From Corynebacterium sp. NML140438 (GTDB lineage: Bacteria; Actinomycetota; Actinomycetes; Mycobacteriales; Mycobacteriaceae): 64,000 nucleotides of DNA. The first letter of the stretch is position 1, and every line of letters begins with the position of its first letter. This document shows, in pieces, positions 61,982 to 64,000 of the stretch. The position numbers were made by a program, and so were the translations under genes. The notes under the pieces were generated by a model that worked only from the letters and a program-made list of their open reading frames with translations, searched no databases and was not told the origin of the DNA. The DNA lies in contig NZ_MLCQ01000029.1 of the NCBI RefSeq assembly GCF_001875725.1, forward strand, positions 372,001 through 436,000. Direction: 5' to 3'.

Positions 61982-62390
61982 GGCACCTCCAGTGTCACAA
62001 CCACTCTAGGCACCAATCTTCACTATTGCCTAGTCAGAGCATGTTTCTTTAGCGCATTTCCCTTCGAAAATTTCCCTCCTGAACGCGCTTGGAAAATTTT
62101 CGGCATTTTTGACATGGCGACACCCTGCATATATACAGTATGAGAACAAACCAAGGTAAACCTAATTTGTGATATTACTCACTGGCAATCTTTAACGTCT
62201 ATAAAATCTCGCAATTACCCCCAAAGGTCGGTAGTCAAGAGTTCGCGTCAAACACCAGAAAATGCGGACGTTAGGGGCACTCTTCCCACCCCGTCAGCGC
62301 GCCTCAGAACTTGCCTCCAGTGGTACGCCTTAAACACCTCGACCGGAGCAAAAAACTTGCCTGGCCCGGCGTGGCGCCCGCTCCCTTCCG
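61982..62390. other. Regulatory region upstream of sdhCAB
   Basis: An AT-rich stretch of about 400 bp without a gene. It holds a 7-bp inverted repeat CTAGGCA/TGCCTAG (62006-62033), a TATATAC -10 region around 62130-62136 for the minus strand, a GlxR-type site and an adjacent DtxR half-site-like AGGTAAACCT (62154-62163). Confidence 0.5.
62168..62183. promoter_or_regulatory. GlxR (CRP-type) binding site
   Basis: TGTGATATTACTCACT matches TGTGA-N6-TCACA with one mismatch. In C. glutamicum GlxR controls the sdh genes, and this lies about 190 bp upstream of sdhC. Confidence 0.65.
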
Positions 62391-62523
62391 GAAAGTTCCC
62401 CGGCTCACCCGTAAACGGGGAACAATCTTTGTAGACATCCGTCGCGACCTGGGGAAACACCACGGTTGGTCGACGGGAACCAGCTTCAGGCTCAAAATGG
62501 TTCCCCGGCCCGGGAACTTTTTC
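62391..62523. repeat. C-type element C2 (133 bp, inverted)
   Basis: The termini GAAAGTTCCC and GGGAACTTTTTC are inverted repeats. Read on the minus strand it aligns with C1, sharing CCCCAGGTCGCGACG and AAAGATTGTTCCCCGTT. Between sdhC and lpd; no gene. Confidence 0.75.
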
Positions 62524-62632
62524 AGCCCGCGGGCCAGCCGGCCGGGCCGAAACCGGAGCGGGGCGACCGAGGCGAAGGACATCCAGGGACGGACCGAAGC
62601 AAGTAAGCACGCAAACCCGCCCCAAGCAGTGC

Positions 62633-62664
62633 AAAACCCGGCCTCACCGAAAAGCGGGACCGGG
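62633..62664 (-). terminator. Probable lpd terminator
   Basis: CCCGG (62637-62641) pairs with CCGGG (62660-62664), followed on the minus strand by TTTT. Modest stem. Confidence 0.5.
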
Positions 62665-62689
62665 CGTCGAGAAGCGTGAGAAGAAAAAG

Positions 62690-64000
62690 CTACAGGTTGA
62701 TCATGTGGCCTTCAATGCCGTGGGCCGCTTCCTTGAGCACCTCAGACAGGGTTGGGTGGATGTGGATGGAACGGGCGATTTCGCCGGCGGTGAGGTCGAA
62801 ACGCTGGGCGAGGACAACCTCTGGCAGCAGCTCGGCGACGTTGGCGCCAACCAGATGAGCGCCGAGGATCTCGCCATACTCTGCGTCGGCGACGATCTTG
62901 CCGAAGCCCGCGGTCTCCGCCAGGCCCACCGCCTTGCCGTTCGCGGAGAACGGGAAGGTCGCGACCTTGATTTCGCGGTCTGGCCACTTCTCCTTCGCCT
63001 GCTCCTCGGTGTAGCCCATGGAGGCGACCTGAGGGTTACAGAAGGTGGCGCGCGGCGTCATCATGTAGTCCTCGATTTCGAGGGTTTCGGCACCGGCGAT
63101 GGTTTCGGCGGCGATGATGCCCTGCGCCTCCGCAACGTGCGCGAGCTGCAGCTTCGCGGTGACGTCGCCGATGGCGTAGATGCCGTCGACGTTGGTGCGC
63201 ATGCGGTCGTCGATAGCGATGGCGCCACGCTCCGTGAGCTCGACGCCGGCCTTGTCCAGGCCGTAGCCCTCGACACGCGGTGCGAAGCCGACGGAAATCA
63301 TGACACGGTCAACGGTGAGCGTCTCGGTCTCATCGGTGCCATTCTTCTTGACGTCCACCTCGACCGAATCGCCGTTATCGCGCACGGCAGTGGTTGCGTG
63401 GCCGGTCATAAGCTTCACACCGAGCTTCTTGTACGCCTTCGCGATTTCCTTGGACACATCCTTGTCCTCGTTCGGCAGGACGCGGTCCATGTACTCGATA
63501 ACGGTGACGTCCACCCCGTAGTTGGACAGCACGTAGGCGAACTCCATACCGATAGCGCCCGCACCCACAATGACCATGGACTTCGGGGCGTCTTCGTTGA
63601 GGATCTGCTCCTCGAAGGAGACGACGTTCTTGCTCAGCTCGATGCCTGGCAGGGTACGCACGACGGAGCCGGTCGCGATGATGCAGTTGTCGAAGGTGAC
63701 GGTTGTGCCCTTGTCGTCGCCTTCGGTGATCTCGATCGTGTTGGAGTCGGTGAAGGATCCAAGACCGTGGATTTCCTGGATCTTGTTCTTCTTCATCAAG
63801 TAATGCACGCCGCCGACGATCTTCTCGGAGACCTTGCGGGAGCGCTTATGGGCGTCTGCGTAATCGAATTCGACATCACCCTTGATGCCGAACGTCTTCG
63901 CCTCATGGTTAAAAATGTGGGCGATCTCCGCGTTCTTAATCAACGACTTCGACGGGATACAGCCAACGTTGAGGCACACACCTCCCCAGTACTGCTTCTC
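62690..64000 (-). CDS. lpd: Dihydrolipoyl dehydrogenase (partial, 5' end outside)
   Basis: Partial flavoprotein disulfide reductase (E3 of pyruvate and 2-oxoglutarate dehydrogenases). The redox disulfide is seen at the window edge as VCLNVGCIPSK. NAD-binding VIVGAGAIGMEFAYVLSNYG, FAD-binding GIYAIGDVTAKLQLAH and the C-terminal His-Pro IHIHPTLSEVLKEA are present. About 436 codons are in the window; roughly the first 35-40 residues lie beyond 64000. Stop at 62690. Confidence 0.94.
   Translation of the reverse strand, partial: EKQYWGGVCLNVGCIPSKSLIKNAEIAHIFNHEAKTFGIKGDVEFDYADAHKRSRKVSEKIVGGVHYLMKKNKIQEIHGLGSFTDSNTIEITEGDDKGTTVTFDNCIIATGSVVRTLPGIELSKNVVSFEEQILNEDAPKSMVIVGAGAIGMEFAYVLSNYGVDVTVIEYMDRVLPNEDKDVSKEIAKAYKKLGVKLMTGHATTAVRDNGDSVEVDVKKNGTDETETLTVDRVMISVGFAPRVEGYGLDKAGVELTERGAIAIDDRMRTNVDGIYAIGDVTAKLQLAHVAEAQGIIAAETIAGAETLEIEDYMMTPRATFCNPQVASMGYTEEQAKEKWPDREIKVATFPFSANGKAVGLAETAGFGKIVADAEYGEILGAHLVGANVAELLPEVVLAQRFDLTAGEIARSIHIHPTLSEVLKEAAHGIEGHMINL

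Noticed and set aside
1..64000. tRNA, rRNA, CRISPR arrays and complete insertion sequences
   Set aside because: None were seen: no cloverleaf-like sequences, no regularly spaced direct repeats, no transposase gene. The palindromic elements are irregularly spaced and have inverted, not direct, repeats.

Overview
The window is a 64 kb piece of a Corynebacterium chromosome. It has high GC and an actinobacterial core: a mycothiol gene (mshA), senX3-regX3, a BsaP biotin-synthase helper, LmeA-, DUF2505- and DUF2516-type proteins, and sites matching the DtxR, BioQ and GlxR operators. From memory, the order lpd, sdhCAB, murB, mshA, gpmA, senX3-regX3, ppx, proC, hemA-C-D-B-E-Y-L, ccs follows the order known in C. 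glutamicum. No tRNA, rRNA, CRISPR array or intact insertion sequence was seen.

Layout. 1-8.1 kb is accessory: a small unknown protein, a PIF1-half/exonuclease-like/BRCT fusion protein, an autoregulated TipAS-type MerR regulator, gabD2, a KtrA-KtrB potassium uptake pair, an AT-rich Abi/HEPN gene, and a cluster of palindromic repeats. 8.1-15.7 kb is a tight minus-strand operon running hemL, a histidine phosphatase, a TlpA-like thioredoxin, ccdA, resB, ccsB and galE. It joins heme precursor synthesis to cytochrome c maturation. 15.7-23.7 kb is another variable zone: a dehydrogenase remnant, a VTT-type membrane protein, a frameshifted small secreted protein, an MFS transporter, more repeats, and a siderophore island (fecBCDE plus a siderophore-interacting protein behind a DtxR box). 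A 206-bp copy of the hemY 3' end flanks this island. 23.7-34.5 kb is the heme cluster hemA-C-D-B-(membrane protein)-(P-type-ATPase-like protein)-hemE-hemY. 34.5-44.2 kb holds small redox, HAD, biotin (bioB-bsaP), bS22, BldC-like, proC, ppx and regX3-senX3-gpmA genes. 44.2-49.4 kb holds two secreted trypsin-like proteases (one in an AT-rich patch with a small partner), mshA and a MinD/EspI-like ATPase. 49.5-58 kb holds two tandem acyl-CoA ligases, murB, and envelope or unknown genes. 58-64 kb holds the sdhCAB operon and the 3' part of lpd.

How the genes work together. The hem genes supply siroheme and heme, the ccs genes attach heme to cytochrome c, and SdhC is a heme b protein fed by the TCA cycle (lpd, sdh). 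The siderophore island supplies iron and lies against hemY.

The most unusual items are: (1) families of 77-133 bp intergenic palindromic elements (called A, B and C here) with terminal inverted repeats and a shared CCCAGGTCGCG-like core, A and B always side by side; (2) a P-type ATPase homologue in the heme operon that has lost the phosphorylated Asp, the CPC-type site, TGES, TGD and GDGxND; (3) the hemY-3'-flanked siderophore island; (4) the PIF1-half/exonuclease-like/BRCT protein with degenerate exonuclease residues. Many promoters put the -10 box only 6-8 nt before the start codon, which implies leaderless mRNAs.
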